A stretch of 64,000 nt of DNA. Source: Castanea sativa. Taxonomy: Eukaryota > Streptophyta > Magnoliopsida > Fagales > Fagaceae. The notes under the pieces were generated by a model, which did no database searches, was not told the origin of the DNA, and saw nothing but the letters and a program-made list of their open reading frames with translations. The stretch spans positions 24,780,322-24,844,321 of the forward strand of contig NC_134017.1 of assembly GCF_040712315.1 (NCBI RefSeq), read 5' to 3'. This document shows positions 12,601 through 23,214 of the stretch, piece by piece; position 1 is the first letter of the stretch; every line of letters starts with the position of its first letter. Both the position numbers and the translations under genes were made by a program.

Positions 12601-13484
12601 AATCTTTAATAAGAATCTGAGAAAACACATGGACCAAGAACAACAAAAGAGTAAATTATGAATGTCATATTTGGAGTCCTATTCATCACAATAAAATGAG
12701 ATACTAAACTCCGCAGAGCCAAACAAATGCACTAGATACAGTTGGCAAAGTCTTTGTTTCCTAGGTACCCAAAAAATGAAATGTGCAAAAATAGCAAGAA
12801 AGCACAAAGCCTTTACTAGTTTGCTTAATTCTGAATTATGCAATTACTTTTGTCAAGGCAACCAATAAGCTAAACTAACACCAGGGAAAAAAAACGAAGA
12901 AATAAATGTATAAAAAGCAAGCATTAGTGGTAGAATGAATTTCAACCCTTGACAAATTACGGTAATCAAATCCTCCCCCCCCCCCCGGCAAAAAAAAGAA
13001 CCACACACACACACACACTATTGCTTAGTACGATTCTTAAGAAAATGTTAAACAAATTGGAAGTATATACAATTCAATGTCTAAAATATATTATCATCCA
13101 TGTCCATAATCAAATTCTTCTTCTACAGGGTAGCCCAAGAGTCAATAAACCATCAAATTCACTATTTCGGAAACCCCAAATAAATAAATAAATAATTTAA
13201 AGAAATGAATCAAGTATAAACCTGCTTTTGTCCTTTTCCCTCAATTTTCTTACCAAACAACAAAACTAAGCAGTACTAGAAAATCAAAAGAAAAAAACAA
13301 CATAAACGATCTGACCCATTACACAATCACTCAATCAAAATGAAACCGTAATAAGCAAAATGCAAAATCAGAGTTATTTAAAATAAATAAATAAATAAAA
13401 TGGGCTTACTTGCACAGGCGGAGACTTGTTGGAGGAACTGGGTGATGACGTGGCGGCGACCCGATTGGACTCAGGGGAATTCAT
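6666..13484 (-). CDS. Tesmin/TSO1-like CXC domain protein (CPP / LIN54 family), 10 exons
   Basis: Exons, transcription order: 13484-13410, 12523-12363, 12218-11729, 11661-11539, 9958-9279, 9199-9125, 8631-8448, 8363-8265, 7999-7933, 7246-6666. All phases agree and give 844 aa. The N-terminal region has the plant-specific [17 protein letters not shown] block and [16 protein letters not shown] (about 291) precedes the DNA-binding CRC region: first CXC motif about 522-562 ([19 protein letters not shown]), linker RNPLAFAPK, second CXC motif about 613-645 ([16 protein letters not shown]). The C-terminus has FPPLTPY. These zinc-binding domains recognise TTYRAA-type sites; plant members (TSO1, SOL1/SOL2) belong to MuvB/DREAM-like complexes controlling cell division in meristems, flowers and stomata. 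Intron 5 uses a GC donor. The protein is longer than Arabidopsis TSO1, mostly in the N-terminal half. Family is certain; the paralogue is not. Confidence 0.93.
8756..8774 (+). repeat. Target-site duplication, left copy (SINE)
   Basis: This 19-base sequence is identical to 8896-8914 on the other side of the intronic SINE. Confidence 0.85.
8775..8895 (+). mobile_element. tRNA-derived SINE in intron 6 of the TSO1-like gene
   Basis: A 121-bp insert is bounded by a perfect 19-bp direct repeat (8756-8774 and 8896-8914, AGAAGGCTGAAGCTTCTTA). Inside are an A-box-like TTAGTCCAAGTGGTA, a B-box-like GGGTCGAACTGC about 50 bases on, and an A-rich 3' end. The layout is that of a tRNA-derived SINE copied by L1 machinery. 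It lies antisense to the host gene, about 140 bases from exon 7. Confidence 0.8.
8896..8914 (+). repeat. Target-site duplication, right copy (SINE)
   Basis: Identical to 8756-8774. The repeated bases follow the A-rich tail of the SINE directly. Confidence 0.85.
9273..9278 (-). other. GC-AG intron donor site (intron 5 of TSO1-like gene)
   Basis: The exon ends AAAAG and the intron starts GCAAGC. Only this donor restores the KKRKRPS segment that leads into the first CXC motif at 9199 and keeps the frame. AG|GCAAG is the known consensus of the rare GC-AG introns. Confidence 0.75.
9959..11538. other. Large intron 4 of the TSO1-like gene
   Basis: This 1.58-kb intron is AT-rich with T runs at 9965, 10139 and 10659. 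A possible degraded tRNA-derived SINE lies around 11276-11350 on the plus strand: A-box-like TAATGGTTAAG, then a degenerate B-box region. No flanking duplication was found. No gene is seen. Confidence 0.5.
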
Positions 13485-13649
13485 TGTTTTAAGTTTGGAA
13501 TTAAATTTCAATACTTTGTTGTGTTCGCATCGAAAATGAAAAGAGAAGAAAAATTTTGCGTCTAGTTTTGGCGTGAAAGTGACAAGAAATAGTGTGGACA
13601 GTGGACATAGGCAATAGAGGTTTATAATGTTTTTGAACCTTAAAAGCGA

Positions 13650-13657
13650 GCGGGAAA
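13650..13657 (+). promoter_or_regulatory. E2F-type site upstream of the TSO1-like gene
   Basis: GCGGGAAA (TTTCCCGC on the gene strand) matches the E2F/DP consensus TTTSSCGC and lies 166 bases upstream of the ATG at 13484. A near-match (TTTTGGCGTG) lies at about 13566, and TTTGAA, a CHR-like motif of the kind bound by CXC proteins, at 13632-13637. The regulation is inferred from motif and gene class; short motifs can occur by chance. Confidence 0.5.
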
Positions 13658-13906
13658 GTGGCGTACTAGGTTTGTGTTTGTTTTGTAAATTGTAACGCCT
13701 AATCTCTTAATCCCTATTACCACGCTCTTTTCTGTTTTTTCCCTCTCCTTTTTTTGGGCCACATTTTCTTGCTGGAGCGTTTTTTTTCGGGTCACCCATT
13801 TAAGGCCCATGTCCTGCTCCCATTAAAAAGCTCTACTTTTCTTACTTTTTGATGGATTTTTGTTGAAAAATAGTGGACCCGTTTGATAACAGTGTTTACT
13901 GTTTAA

Positions 13907-14742
13907 GGGACTGTTTGGTCTTTAAAAAATTGTCATTTTTCACTTAATTTTTGTCACTCATCATTCATCGCTTAAAATACCCAAATTTCCTAAACCCCAC
14001 TCATTTGGCACACTGTTTTCACTTCACATCACTCAAATATTTCAACTTTTTGTAAGACCCATACCTAATCCCTTGGTCAAAGCCTCACTTGTTTCTTGAT
14101 TTTTTTTTTATGGGTCTGAGATGAGAAAGGTGAAAAGGAAGAAGAAAAAAAAAACTGACGCTTGCAGCGAAGAACAAAGAAAGATAAGTTTGTTTCTTAG
14201 ATTTATTTTTTTATGGATCTGAGATGAGGAAGGCAAAAAAGGGAGGAAAAAAAAAAAGAACCGATGCTTGCAACGAAGAACAGAAAAAGAAAAGTTTGTT
14301 TCTTGATTTTTTTTTTTTTATGGGTCTGAGATGAGAAAGGCGAAAAGGAAGGAGAAAAAAAAGAATTGATGCTTGCAGCGAATAACAGAGAAAGAAGAGA
14401 GACAAAAAGAAAGAAAAGTGGAGAAGAAAGGAAAAAAAAAAAAAAAAAGGAGAGTGACCGGTGGGAGAGAGAAGGAAAGTGACTTGACAAGATAGTGGGT
14501 CCCATGCATATATGTTTAATTACAAAAATACCATGGAAACCAAGTTTTGATAACTTGAAAACACTTAAAATATGTTTTCAGTTTCAATAACTCATCACTC
14601 AAATATCAAATAACTGAGTTATGGAAATAAAAACTAGAAACACATCCAAACATACTACTCAATCGTGGAACCCACCAATTTTGAGTTATGGGTGATGGAA
14701 ACAAAGTTATGGGTGATGGAAATTGAAAATCCAAACAGCCCC
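13907..14742. mobile_element. PIF/Harbinger-like MITE, 836 bp, TSD TAA
   Basis: Imperfect terminal inverted repeats start GGGACTGTTTGG (left) and end CCAAACAGCCCC (right; complement GGGGCTGTTTGG). Both ends are flanked by TAA (13904-13906 and 14743-14745). This termini/TSD combination is typical of Tourist/Harbinger MITEs. The element has no transposase and is filled with ~107-bp tandem units, so it is non-autonomous. It sits in the upstream intergenic region of the TSO1-like gene. Confidence 0.75.
14091..14400. repeat. Three ~105-bp tandem units inside the MITE
   Basis: Units begin at about 14091, 14190 and 14297, each with GTTTCTT(A)GAT, a T run, TGGGTCTGAGATGAG (or a variant), an A-rich block, and GATGCTTGCAGCGAA or a close variant. 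They explain the long low-complexity frames on the minus strand, which are not genes. Confidence 0.8.
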
Positions 14743-14745
14743 TAA

Positions 14746-15578
14746 GTATTGTTGTTCAATTTTTAGTGTTTTGAAAATACGTGTTTAAGTATTATAAAAA
14801 TACGTGTTTGAAGTGTTATTGTTATTTAAATACTGAAAATTGTTGTTTAAACAACAGTGCCAAACAACCCATAGGGTGTGAAAAACACTTTTATGGAAAA
14901 CTTTTCTTTATTGTAATCCCAAAAACATTTCATATGATTCCATCTAATATAATTATTACAATTTTCATTCCCAACATTTAAAAAGAAAAAAAAAACAACC
15001 AAAAATATAATTTATGTGATTGTGATTGAAAAAACATATATTTTAAATAAAATTCAATAGTTACAATGAGAAATAAGAGATTGGAATCTTAGGCATCTTT
15101 GACGTAAATGACATGATATACTTAACAATACATTCATGTGTGTGTGTTTGAAATAATGTTTATGTATCCAATAGTCAATATATGGAAAAAGAAAAAAAAA
15201 TTGATCAAAACTCCAAATTCTCACTTAATGTGTGAGTACATGAGGAAGAGTGACAATATTGAATATTTCCTTTTTCATTTCTAGGAGGATGATTACTAGT
15301 TTCCTCTAAATAGCATCAAACACCAGGGAAAAATGGAGATAATTTCCTTTTGATTTCTATAGGCATCGTCACAAAAACAATATTTATCTACAAATTTACA
15401 GTAAAAGAGAGAAAAAATCACTAGTAAATACTAATTATTCAAAATAAAATTCAATTTATAATATTATAATACATTCAAAATTAAAACCATCGTAGAACCT
15501 AAAAAAAAAATTAAAATTAAAACCATCGTAGTCTCATACTTTGAGTTTTGAGAGAGCATGAGAATCTTGTACACCATT
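14746..15578. other. AT-rich intergenic DNA
   Basis: No gene or element is recognised. The sequence just right of the MITE (about 14750-14870) has repeated TACGTGTTTAAGT-like words. The rest is AT-rich without a clear pattern. Confidence 0.5.
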
Positions 15579-15792
15579 TTCTCAATGAATGAATACACAT
15601 ATATATAGTAAAATTTAGAGAGTTAATAAATATATGAATTTCAAGTCAATATTGGCACTAATTAATAATACCCGCTTAAATGACCTTCTCAATGAATGAA
15701 TACACATATATATAGTAAAATTTAGAGAGTTAATAAATATATGAATTTCAAGTCAATATTGGCACTAATTAATAATACCCGCTTAAATGACC
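15579..15792. repeat. 107-bp perfect or near-perfect tandem duplication
   Basis: The block starting TTCTCAATGAATG at 15579 is repeated at 15686 with period 107, and I see no difference between the units. It carries a short (AT)n stretch. The absence of divergence points to a recent slippage or unequal-exchange event. Confidence 0.9.
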
Positions 15793-15958
15793 TTCTAAAA
15801 AAAATAAAAGTCTATTTTGTCTAATTATTGTAACAATTTTTTACTAATTCTCATCAGCTAGGAATTTATCTTTGGGGGGCATATATAAAAATAAAAATAA
15901 AAAAATTGTGTATAAAATTTAAAATAGTAATATACAATACTTCATAACTCAATATATG

Positions 15959-16046
15959 CTATAAACAAAAGTGTATTTAATTAAAATTAAAAGGAAAATG
16001 TGTTATAAACAAAAGTATATTTAATTAAAATTAAAAGAAAAATAAA
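15959..16046. repeat. ~48-bp AT-rich tandem repeat left of the L1
   Basis: GCTATAAACAAAAGTGTATTTAATTAAAATTAAAAG is followed by a second, slightly diverged copy about 48 bases later. It lies just before the L1 insertion site. Confidence 0.6.
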
Positions 16047-16103
16047 AAAGAAAGCAATGAAAAGTATAGTAAAAAAATCAAAACAAAGCAAATGTAAAGT
16101 ATA

Positions 16104-16117
16104 AGAGTTAAAAACAA
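16104..16117 (+). repeat. L1 target-site duplication, left
   Basis: AGAGTTAAAAACAA, matched after the A tail at 21818-21832 with a one-base insertion in the A run. Confidence 0.75.
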
Positions 16118-16241
16118 TGGGAAAAAAGAAAGAAGCAAATATACTCTCCTCAGTGTAGGAGCTCTCCCTCTCACTTGACGAGTTTTTTCTCCCATAGCCC
16201 TACCTAAAGGGTCTATCTTTTAGTTTTCTTTTTGGTGCTCG

Positions 16242-17573
16242 ATGGCTGATGAAGTGATCCATAGTTTGGGAAATATGAAACTAACCACGAAGGAAGAGGA
16301 AGTGATAGAGGTTTCGAATGAAGGAAGACAAGAGGAGATTAAGCGTTGCACACAAAGCCTACTAGGGAAGTTTCTCGCTTGTAAAACATTCAACAAAAAG
16401 GCAGAGACAAACACACTGAAGAAGGCGTGGGGGTTAGAAGAAGGAGTCCATATCATGAAAGTGGGTTCAAATCTGTTTTAATTCAAATTTCAAACAGAGT
16501 TTGAGATGGAAAGAGTTTTCAGAGGGGGTCCTTGGTCTTTTGACAATCAAGCACTCATGCTTCGCAAGTGGCAGAAAGGTATGACAACACGCAATGTGAA
16601 GTTTGAATCAATGCTGTTGTGGGTGCAGATTTGGGATGCACCTTTTGACTTGGTTTCTCCCAAGGTGGCAGCGGAGGTGGGAAGTAGATTGGGAGTGGTG
16701 GTAGAGGTGGAGAAGAGACAGAAGTATGAGGCACAGTGTCTGCTTATGAAGGTCTAGGTATCTATTCCGATCTCGAAACCGATACGGATGGGAGGCTTTG
16801 TAGCAGGATCAAATGGTTCTCGCCACTGGTTAACATTCAAGTACGATAAACTTCCGTTGTTTTGTCACTATTACGGGTTACTGGGACATGATCTTAGACA
16901 TTGTGCCAGTCACTACGCTGCATCAAAGAACACTAGAGAAGTGGTGTGTCAGTATGACAACTGGATGGAAGCGGTTAGTTCTCAGACTTGGATGACAACA
17001 AGCACCACATCTAGCAACGATGAGGAGCACCACACACACAAAGGAGACCTGATCGGAAGCTTAACCCAACAGTGAACAGACCTCCTTCCACGAACAATAC
17101 GGAGGACGAGACACATGAAAAAGGAAATAACGTACAATCTGGAACAGACCCGGATTTTTAGGAAATAATTACACATAATAATGAGGGATCATAAGCGGTT
17201 TCAGAAATAAGGGAGCTAAAACACATGGACATTAATACGAGTGCTTTAAATACGGATACTCAAGGAATTATCAGTAATAGTAACGCAAGGAAAGAAAGGA
17301 AAGCGGTAGCATTAAATCCGAATCATAAGGAGGTGAATACAGAGACTACAAACTCAGAAGAGGCACGTGAGCTACTGTTATTAAAGCAGGAGCACGTGCT
17401 AGACAAGTCTAAACCTAATGGGCTTGCAAACACAAAGCCCAAATGGACTAGAATCGCTCGTATGGACTGTGGGCCAAGGGGCTTAAGTGAGGAAGAGTCC
17501 ACGAATATATTGAGGAAGAGGGGGCCATCACAAATTACAGAAGAGGAGTTTAACGAAGACTTGGTAGGGTAGC
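16242..17573 (+). pseudogene. L1 ORF1 (DUF4283-like domain plus CCHC zinc knuckle), broken
   Basis: The start ATG at 16242 follows a ~120-base 5'UTR. The first block (to 16481) and the second (16506-16757, with GGPWSFDNQALMLRKW) match the DUF4283 nucleic-acid-binding domain that opens plant L1 ORF1. The third block (16788-17075) has FCHYYGLLGHDLRHC, a CCHC knuckle. A hydrophilic tail runs to 17573. Stops at about 16479, 16755 and 17073 and frame changes break it. In active L1s this protein coats the element RNA. Confidence 0.8.
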
Positions 17574-17651
17574 AGATGAAGAGGAGCAAGACACAGGATG
17601 ATGATACAATACATGCAACAGCGGGGTGATGGCTCACCCTTGCCGAACACA

Positions 17652-18688
17652 ATGAGGCTTCTAAGTTGAAAATGCTAAGGGCTTGGGAACCCTTGGACAG
17701 TTCGAAACCTTCATAAAATTATGAAGGACCGAGCTCCTACAGTTTGTTTTTTTTTATGGAAACAAGGCTAGATAAAAAAGGGTTTAAGCAACACTGTAGA
17801 GATTTATCTTTCCCAAACCAAGTTATTGTTAAGAAACTTGATTCTGGGGGAGGGTTGGCACTGTTATGGAAACATGAGGTGATGGTAGATGTTATTAACT
17901 TTACTGAAAACCACATTCTAGCAAAGGTGGTAGAGGAAGATGGCTTTCAATGGTACTTAACGTATTTCTACAGGTGGCCAGAAGTGGGTCAGAAGTCAAA
18001 ATCTTGGGCACTGCTTTCTCACTTGGCTTCTTTCGTTGATGGTCCACAGATGTGCATTGGTGATTTCAACGCTATTTTACACTCCTCTGAGAAACTAAGT
18101 AGTCGGCCTCCTATTTATAGTCAAATAAATGATTTTCAACAAACTTTGGAACTTTGCCAGTTATTAGACTTGGGGTTCATTGGTTACCCTTACACTTGGA
18201 ACAACAAGAGACCGGGACTAGCAAACACAAGGCAGTGGCTTGATAGAGCTGTCGCTTTGGAGAGTTGGAAAGCGAGATTCCCAGTCAGCATAATAACCTA
18301 TTTGTTTTCCTATGCTTCAGATCATTTACCATTGATTCTCCAGACAGGGACCTTCAAGAGAGTGGCGGCAAGAGGCGCAAGGGCATTTAAATTTGAGGAG
18401 TCATGGTTGTTATGGGAGGAGTGTGAATCCGTAGTCCAAGATGCTTGGAACAAGTTGGACAGTGGAAATTCGGGTTTGAATATGATAAAGGACAAGATTG
18501 CAAACTATGGGATGAGTTTGCATGCCTGGGGGTCTACCAGAACACACCTGGATACTGAAAAAATCAAGCAAATCCAAAAGAAAGTTGAAACAATCAGTAT
18601 GGGCGAGCTAATAGAAGGTAACAGGTCAAATGTTTTAGCAGCAAGTAAAGAGCTGGATAGTCTTCTACTAATGCAGGAAATATACTAG
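17652..18688 (+). pseudogene. L1 endonuclease (APE-type) domain, broken
   Basis: The endonuclease start (an M-R-x-L-S-x-N-A-x-G-L-G-like block) is visible at about 17652 but carries a stop and a frameshift. The frame is then open from 17744 to 18688 (FFMETRLDKKG, the catalytic-Glu block; IGDFNAIL; and ASDHLPLIL with the catalytic Asp-His). In living elements this enzyme nicks the target DNA to prime reverse transcription. Confidence 0.85.
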
Positions 18689-18712
18689 GTACAAAGGTCT
18701 CATATCTCTTGG

Positions 18713-20500
18713 TTGAAACACAGGGACAAAAATACTAAGTTCTTTCATTCAAAAGCCTCACAACGAAGACGTAGAAACTTTATTCAGGGGATCAAGGATA
18801 AGGATAACAACTGGGCAGAAGAGATTGAAGGTATTACAGGGGTGGTAATAACCTACTTTGAGACCATGTTCAAGGCAGGGGGTTGTGACCAGTTGGAAGA
18901 TTGTATTACTACAATACAACACAAGGTAGACCCACATATGCTAGAAATTCTATCCAGTGAATATAGTGCAGATGAAGTGAAGACAGCTTTGTTCCAGATG
19001 GGACCAACAAAGGCTCCTAGACCCAACGGTATGAATGCTCTTTTTTACAAATAAAATTGGCATATTGTTGGCGATGATGTGACCAATGCAGTGTTGCACT
19101 TTCTAAATTCTGGAAATATGGATTCTGAGGTTAATTATATTCATATTGTTCTTATTCCCAAGATAAAATCCCCGGAAAAAATGTCTGACTACAAACCCAT
19201 TAGTCTTTGCAATGTCATACACAAAATCATCTCAAAAGTTTTGGCAAACAGATTGAAGAAAATCTTGCCCCAACTAATTTCCCCCACCTAAAGTGCCTTT
19301 GTCCTGGGGTGCCTTATCACTAATAATATCCTAATGGCTTATGAATCCCTACACACTATGCATGGGCGTAAAAAGGGCAAAAAGGGGTCCTGTACGTTGA
19401 AGCTAGACATTAGTAAAGCTTATGACTGGGTTGAGTGGACCTTCCTTAAAAGTATAATGGTGAAGATGGGATTTCCTAAAATTTGGATAGAATGGGTGAT
19501 GTGTTGTTTCTCCACCTCTTCTTTTTATGTTAGAATTAATGGTAAAGCTTATGGTAATATCATACCTTCTAGAGGGCTTCGACAAGGAAACCCCCTATCT
19601 CCTTATCTTTTTTCTCTTATGTGCAGAAAGGTTCACTTCCTTACTGGTAAAGGCGGAGATGGAGAACCGGATCCATGGGGTGTCTATTAGCAGAAGAGCA
19701 CCTAGTATTACTCACCTCTTGTTTGCAGATGACTCTCTATTATTCTGCCAAGCCAATCAAGAAGAGGTTCAGGTGATCATGGATACACCGCAGTTGTATG
19801 CTAAGGCTTTCAATCAGTGCATCAATATGGAGAAGTCTTCAATATGCTTTAGTAGTAGTAACACAAAGGCGAAACAAAGGGAACGGATAAAAAATATTTT
19901 TAGTGTTAAGGAGGTGGATAGATTTAAGTCATACTTAGGACTTCCAACACTGATTGGACACACAAAGTACCAAACTTTCTCTTTTCTCAAAGATATAGTT
20001 TGGAAAAAGCTACAAGGGTGGAAATGAAAACTATTATCAAAAGTGGGTAAGGAGGTGCTCATAAAAGTCATTGCACAATCAATACCAACCTATACAATGG
20101 GGGTATTTCAATTACTGGTAAAACTTTGCAATGAACTCAATGCCATGTGCGCAAGATTTTGGTGGGGACAAGTTGGCAATGAAAGGAAGATTCATTGGAG
20201 GAGTTGAGATATGCTATCTACACCCAAAAAGTGGGAGGGGGGGGGGGGATGAGTTTCTGTGATATTCGAAGCTTTAACTTAGCAATGCTAGCCAAGCAAG
20301 GATGGAGGTTGATGCAAGGAAAAGACTCATTGTTTTTTAGATGCTTCAAAGCAAAACACTTTCCAAGATTTGGATGTTGTGGATGTACCAAACAACTCTT
20401 ATGTTTGGAAGAGTATTTTGGCGACCCAAGGAATTTTAGAGAAAGGTCACTGTTGGAGGGTTGGAGATGGAGCGGCAATTCGGGTTACCAAAGATAAATG
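18713..20500 (+). pseudogene. L1 reverse transcriptase, broken in several frames
   Basis: Blocks in order: KHRDKNTKFFHSKASQRRR (18713), the PTKAPRPNGM block ahead of a stop at about 19052, IVLIPKIKSPEKMSDYKPIS (19079-19291), LDISKAYDWVEW (about 19400), SRGLRQGNPLSPYLF (19560-19615), and the catalytic LFADDSLLF (FADD at 19722-19733). At least four frame changes or stops separate them. RNA-templated DNA synthesis was its role; this copy cannot make it. Confidence 0.88.
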
Positions 20501-20816
20501 GATCCCAAAGCACCCGACGAATAAAGTGATTCATACTTTCCCAGATAAGGAGTGGGAATGGAGAGTGACAGAACTAATTGACTGGTCTGCCCATACTTGG
20601 GATAGCCAACTTATTGGAGAGAAGTTCCATCATGATGATGCAGCAGCTATACTCCGTATTCCACTAAGTTGGAGATACATCTAGGACTCCTTATACTGGA
20701 TATATAGTAAGGAGGGTGAGTACACAGTCAAATTCGGGTACCAAATCGCCAGGCAGGTTGTGAAGGAGGAAAATACGTAGGGGGAATGTTCCAACACAAG
20801 GATTGGTGATTTAGTA

Positions 20817-21784
20817 TGGAGCACCCTATGGAAACTTAACATTCCAAACAAACTCAAGATTTTTGGTTGGCGTGTTTGTCATGATATCTTACCCACCTAT
20901 GAAAATTTGGTACGCAAAACCATTATCAAGGATCAGACCTATGAACTTTGTACAAGAGGAGCTGAATTTGCATTGCATGTGTTGTGGGAGTGTAGTGTGG
21001 CCCAAGACGTGTGGGTAGGGAGTACTAGGAAGTTATAGAAGGGAACCTGTGAAGTGCGTAATATTAGACAATTGGTGGAAGAGATGATGCACAAACTAAC
21101 ATTGGAGGAGCTTGAGTTATTCTTTGTACAAGCATGGTTAATATGGTCCCAACGGAAATATGGTCATACATGGAAGGAAGTTGTAGCCCATCTCAGCTTG
21201 TTCAGAGAGCTACAAAATTCTTGAAGGAATACAGGGAAGCCCAGGTTCAGTTGGAGGTCCCAACAAGTGTCCCGAGAGTCTCAAGGTGGCAACCACCAGT
21301 AGCTGATGGCTTCAAGCTAAACTTCGATGCTGCCATATTCCAGGATATACACACGTCAGGGATTAGAGCTATTATTCGAAATGAATCGGGGGAAGTAATG
21401 GTGTCCATCTTTGCAAAAGGCCCAGCGGTGGTGGACAATGAGGAGGCTGAAGTGCTTGCTTGCAGGAGAGCAGTGGAGTTTGCAGTGGACTCAGGGTTCT
21501 ACAGTTTGATCATTGAGGGAGATAACAGTACCGTAATGAACTCCATCACATCCATCTTTAGGGTGCGAGCAAACTTTTCTATATTGGGTCATGTGTATAA
21601 AGACATTAGCTGCATTATTTCGGGTTTACAGGAAGTGTCCATCAGTTGTGTGTGTCGCTTGGCTAATTCTGCAATGCACTCTCTAGCTAGATATGCAAAA
21701 AGTATTGAGGTTGAAGTTGTATGGTTGGAGGACATTCCTCCACCAATACTACAAGCTTTTTATGAGGATTCTCAATTTCTTTAA
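20817..21784 (+). pseudogene. L1 zf-RVT region and RNase H domain
   Basis: At 20817-21013 the conserved zf-RVT pattern appears (LWKLNIPNKLKIFGWR, then LHVLWECSVAQDVW). An open frame at 21134-21784 holds a plant-type RNase H (GFKLNFDAAIF with the first catalytic Asp, EAEVLACRRAVEFA with the Glu, IIEGDNSTVM with the next Asp). Plant L1s often carry this extra RNase H. The A tail follows the stop by ~25 bases. Confidence 0.85.
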
Positions 21785-21817
21785 ATAAAAGTCAGGTTTC
21801 GTTTTCAAAAAAAAAAG

Positions 21818-21832
21818 AGAGTTAAAAAACAA
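21818..21832 (+). repeat. L1 target-site duplication, right
   Basis: AGAGTTAAAAAACAA directly follows the A tail of the L1 and matches 16104-16117. Confidence 0.75.
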
Positions 21833-22859
21833 GGAGTCAGCCAGTCAGCTAGAGGCATAAAGCACTGCACAATTAGGAAATGAGGGGCTCACGGCAGAGA
21901 AGCTTCAATCTTTCACTCTTTCTTGTCTAGTTTAGTCACATAGGACAAAACTTTTACTTTTAAACAAACTACATCAACATTGAGAGGAAAGAAAATGAAA
22001 GAACTGAAAAAAAGAAAAAGAAAAAGAAGGCAAACGCCAAGTCGCCAACGGAGATAAAGAGAGCGAAAGAGAGAGTCATCTGTGTAAGACAAAATGCATC
22101 TGCAACTGTGTGGGGAACTTGGTGGTGCGGCCAACAAAGTTTTTGACTTTCCAATTTTTTTTTACTGTTGTGTAAAAGTAAGTCCTAAATGTGTTGGGAT
22201 GAAAATTATAATTTTTTTTCCCTTTCATTTGTTGAGATAATTGTTAAAATACCTATGTATTCGTTTTAAAGATGTTGAATATTTAATTTTTGTAATTTGT
22301 TGACATATGTATTTATAGATTGTATTTTATTTAAATGAAAATTATATTTATTTTTAGACTTTATTAAATATATACGTATATTATCAGGTATGGAGACCAA
22401 AATGATAAGGTTATTTAAAAATTTTCAAATTATTTAAGATATTTTCAAAAAAAATTTAATTTTTTTCAAAAATTTGGGGTGGGGGGGGGGGGGGGGGAGG
22501 CCCCGCTCTGTCATCAAGTGGCTCCGCCACTGCTTCTCATTATATTTATAGATATAGATGGTTATACTTTAAAAGATTTATAATTTTGCTTCAACAATTC
22601 TAAGTTTTAACATGTACCTACTTATGGAACTCCCTTTTTTTTTTCCTTCAAATATTTTATTTTTGATAGTTTGAAAATATTGTCCATTTTCAAAAGTAAA
22701 CTATCATAATTGAATAACTTTATAATAAACAACATTCTTTAGTTGAATTTATGAAAATTTGCAAGACTTTTTAGAAAGGGTAATTATATATGTTCCCATG
22801 AAAAGGGTAATTATATATATTCGCATAAAAGGATAATTATATATATATTTTTGATATAA
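21833..22859. other. AT-rich intergenic DNA with a 17-G run
   Basis: No gene. There is a run of 17 G at 22481-22497, followed by a GTGGCTCCGCCACTGC word common at ends of plant repeats. Three ~27-base units of GGGTAATTATATAT(A) type lie at about 22778-22850. Confidence 0.5.
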
Positions 22860-23008
22860 AATTTTTAGGTACTCTTGAAATATGAAGAAATTGTGCTTTC
22901 TCCTTTCACATTCATAGTGGACCCTACCATGAATTTAATAAGTAGACCTCAATATAAATATGAAAGAATTGAGTATCATTCTTCATATTTCGGGAGTATC
23001 TAAAAATT
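22860..23008. mobile_element. Small MITE-like element, 149 bp, with 30-bp inverted ends
   Basis: The left arm 22860-22889 (AATTTTTAGGTACTC...) and right arm 22979-23008 are inverted complements with about four mismatches, separated by 89 bases. There is no coding capacity. The target duplication is unclear, so the superfamily is open. It sits about 490 bases upstream of the PWP2 start. Confidence 0.6.
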
Positions 23009-23214
23009 ACTCTAATCAGAGTAAGATTTATTCCTTAAAAAAAAGCACCATAATTAGAGTATGATTTTTTTTTTGGGGAGAAAAAGAGTAGGAATTATTG
23101 GTACCCATTTTTCAAAAATTTGAAAATACCATTATCACATAAATCACAAAAAAAATTCAAAAATAATACCATCAAATTCAAAAGGTAAATTTCCTTAAAA
23201 AAAAAAAATTATAA

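Larger units (their letters stand above)
16118..21817 (+). mobile_element. Full-length but decayed L1 LINE, 5.7 kb
   Basis: Order: short 5'UTR, ORF1 (DUF4283-like plus CCHC), apurinic endonuclease, reverse transcriptase, zf-RVT, RNase H, then an A tail at about 21807. It is bracketed by a 14/15-base target-site duplication (16104-16117 AGAGTTAAAAACAA; 21818-21832 with one extra A). The element therefore appears complete at its 5' end, uncommon for LINE copies. Many stops and frameshifts show it is dead. It lies about 1.7 kb upstream of the PWP2 gene, in the same orientation. Confidence 0.9.

Noticed and set aside
14203..14509. Three overlapping Phe/Ser-rich minus-strand frames resembling membrane proteins
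   Set aside because: They translate the A/G-rich tandem units of the MITE; composition is low-complexity and frames overlap.
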